Below, one piece after another: positions 63,163-64,000 of a DNA stretch of 64,000 nucleotides. The notes under the pieces were generated by a model, which worked only from the letters and a program-made list of their open reading frames with translations, did no database searches and was not told where the DNA came from. How positions within the stretch are numbered: the stretch's first letter is position 1; the number at the start of each line of letters is the position of its first letter. Made by a program: the position numbers and the translations under genes. This DNA comes from JBHFEI01 sp041928815 (GTDB taxonomy: Bacteria; Pseudomonadota; Alphaproteobacteria; Rhizobiales; Rhizobiaceae): the NCBI RefSeq assembly GCF_041928815.1, contig NZ_JBHFEI010000018.1:1-64000 (forward strand), written 5' to 3'.

Positions 63163-63835
63163 AGGCTCCCAATTCGAATTCCGCACATTCGCCGGCCTTG
63201 ACCCGCATCAGCTCTGCCAGCCACCGCGCGCGGCCGACACCGGCCACCGGCAGGGGGGCAGACGGCAGCACGCTGATGCGCCAGCGTGTTGTCGATGCCG
63301 TCGGCTGGCCATAGTCGTTCGCTTCCGTCTGCCGTCGCCAGCGGCGCACGACCAGCGCCATGGTCGCGGTCTTCTCCGCGGCAAGCTGCAGCCGGCGCGA
63401 TGCGGTCACCGGCAGGCGCACCAGCTCGCCGACGACGGCAGCCAGGCCACCGAAGGACAACCCCTCCTCCATCGAGGCGAGCACGTCCTCCTCCCTGTCG
63501 CCTTCGCAGAAGATGACGCGGTCGGGATGCAGGCCGGCCTGGGCAATCGCGGGGAAGAACAGGTCAGGCCAGGTCAGGCACCACAACACCTTGCCGGATG
63601 AGCGTGCGGCAATGCCGGCGACGAAAAGCACGGCTGCTGCACCATCGACCGTGCCGCCACCGCCGCCGGCGATCTCATGCAGAGCGCCAAAGGCCAACCC
63701 GCCGCCGGGCAGGCGTTCGTCCATCGCCGGCACGCCGAACGGCAGCACCACCGATGCACGCCGGCTACCGCGTTCCAGATGGGCGATGCGCTGTCGAAGA
63801 TCCCGAACAACCAGATTTTGGGCACGCGGGTTCAT
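63071..63835 (-). CDS. imuA: ImuA, RecA-like SOS mutasome protein
   Basis: A 254-residue ImuA with LERGSRRASVVLPFGVPAMD and LPGGGLAFGALHEIAGGG, a RecA/SulA-like N-terminus. First gene of the operon, 61 bp after the LexA box. ATG 63835 fits the family; ATG 63859 gives eight more residues. Confidence 0.93.
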   Translation of the reverse strand: MNPRAQNLVVRDLRQRIAHLERGSRRASVVLPFGVPAMDERLPGGGLAFGALHEIAGGGGGTVDGAAAVLFVAGIAARSSGKVLWCLTWPDLFFPAIAQAGLHPDRVIFCEGDREEDVLASMEEGLSFGGLAAVVGELVRLPVTASRRLQLAAEKTATMALVVRRWRRQTEANDYGQPTASTTRWRISVLPSAPLPVAGVGRARWLAELMRVKAGECAEFELGACDATGRVALLPSSRDRPDQATWRGSRSRAG

Positions 63836-63895
63836 ACGCAGACCCTTTCCACGGTTCACGTTGCAGACGACCTCATGTCGCAGGGAATGATGTAT

Positions 63896-63910
63896 GTTCC
63901 CTTTTTGTTC
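63896..63910 (-). promoter_or_regulatory. LexA box
   Basis: GAAC-N7-GAAC read on the minus strand (GAACAAAAAGGGAAC), the established LexA site of alphaproteobacteria. It lies 61 bases before the imuA start and should place imuA-imuB-dnaE2-yedK under SOS control. Confidence 0.85.
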
Positions 63911-64000
63911 CTGTGAGAGCTACGAGTCAAGGTTATAGATTGAGCTCGCAGATTCACCGGCACAGTTCTCCCCTATTAAATGTCTAAAGCAGGACGCCCT

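Overview
This window looks like a chromosomal or megaplasmid accessory stretch from an alphaproteobacterium of the order Rhizobiales, most likely Rhizobiaceae (Rhizobium, Agrobacterium, Ensifer or Shinella type). The pointers are a BigR-type sulfide regulon, an arsenic operon with an aquaporin (aqpS) instead of arsB, an imuA-imuB-dnaE2 mutasome cassette behind an alphaproteobacterial LexA box (GAAC-N7-GAAC), an OpgC-type protein, DUF6481, and high GC with many ATGA stop-start overlaps. The species cannot be named from the sequence alone.

Layout. 1-6.1 kb: a GyrI-like protein, then an oxidoreductase group (two SDRs, a quinone-oxidoreductase-like MDR, a PaaI thioesterase) with two TetR regulators that each carry a Cys near residue 100. 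Related GATGAC/GTCATC palindromes sit on the promoters. 6.2-8.8 kb: a decayed IS21-family element with perfect 33-bp ends and three frame-breaking lesions. 8.8-17.2 kb: a sulfide-detoxification locus. Peroxiredoxin, BigR-like ArsR regulator and DUF2892 run left; persulfide-dioxygenase-like MBL protein, two YeeE/YedE channels, a phosphatase/sulfurtransferase-SQR fusion, TauE and a cytochrome bd (CIO-type) oxidase with its 39-aa DUF2474 subunit run right from a 39-bp palindrome. 17.6-20.6 kb: a large RTX-repeat protein. 20.9-25.4 kb: a TauE fragment, otsB-otsA, a small secreted protein, a DUF2254 membrane protein.

25.9-29.6 kb: a tightly coupled cassette (SDR, two small membrane proteins, a ferric-reductase-like haem domain fused to a Rieske domain, a Cys-rich membrane protein, a small membrane protein, a YHS protein). 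It looks like a membrane electron-transfer system and is the best candidate here for something undescribed. 29.7-33.7 kb: ThDP enzyme, OpgC-like protein, CaiB-type CoA transferase. 33.8-37.6 kb: an esterase, a small membrane protein, and an ECF sigma / zinc-finger anti-sigma / TTC38-like operon. 38.3-46.2 kb: an HD-GYP protein with a degenerate first HD domain, an SDR/SnoaL/LysR group, a chemotaxis receptor broken by two in-frame stops, and a CHASE3-GAF-GGDEF protein.

46.3-50.6 kb: a seven-gene arsenic operon (arsR, LMW arsC, arsN2-like, aqpS, Grx-type arsC, arsH, MFS exporter), nearly every junction being an ATGA overlap. 51-55.1 kb: a serralysin-like RTX metalloprotease and a LuxR-HTH/alpha-beta-hydrolase fusion. 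55.3-57.4 kb: an IS5 relic, an orphan winged-helix-like protein, a DUF6481 protein, a small conserved protein and a cold-shock protein. 57.7-63.9 kb: imuA-imuB-dnaE2 plus a YedK/HMCES-type gene as one SOS operon.

Together the window is a stress and accessory region: electrophile, sulfide, arsenic and DNA-damage responses, osmoprotection, second-messenger signalling and secreted RTX proteins, with three or more decaying elements.
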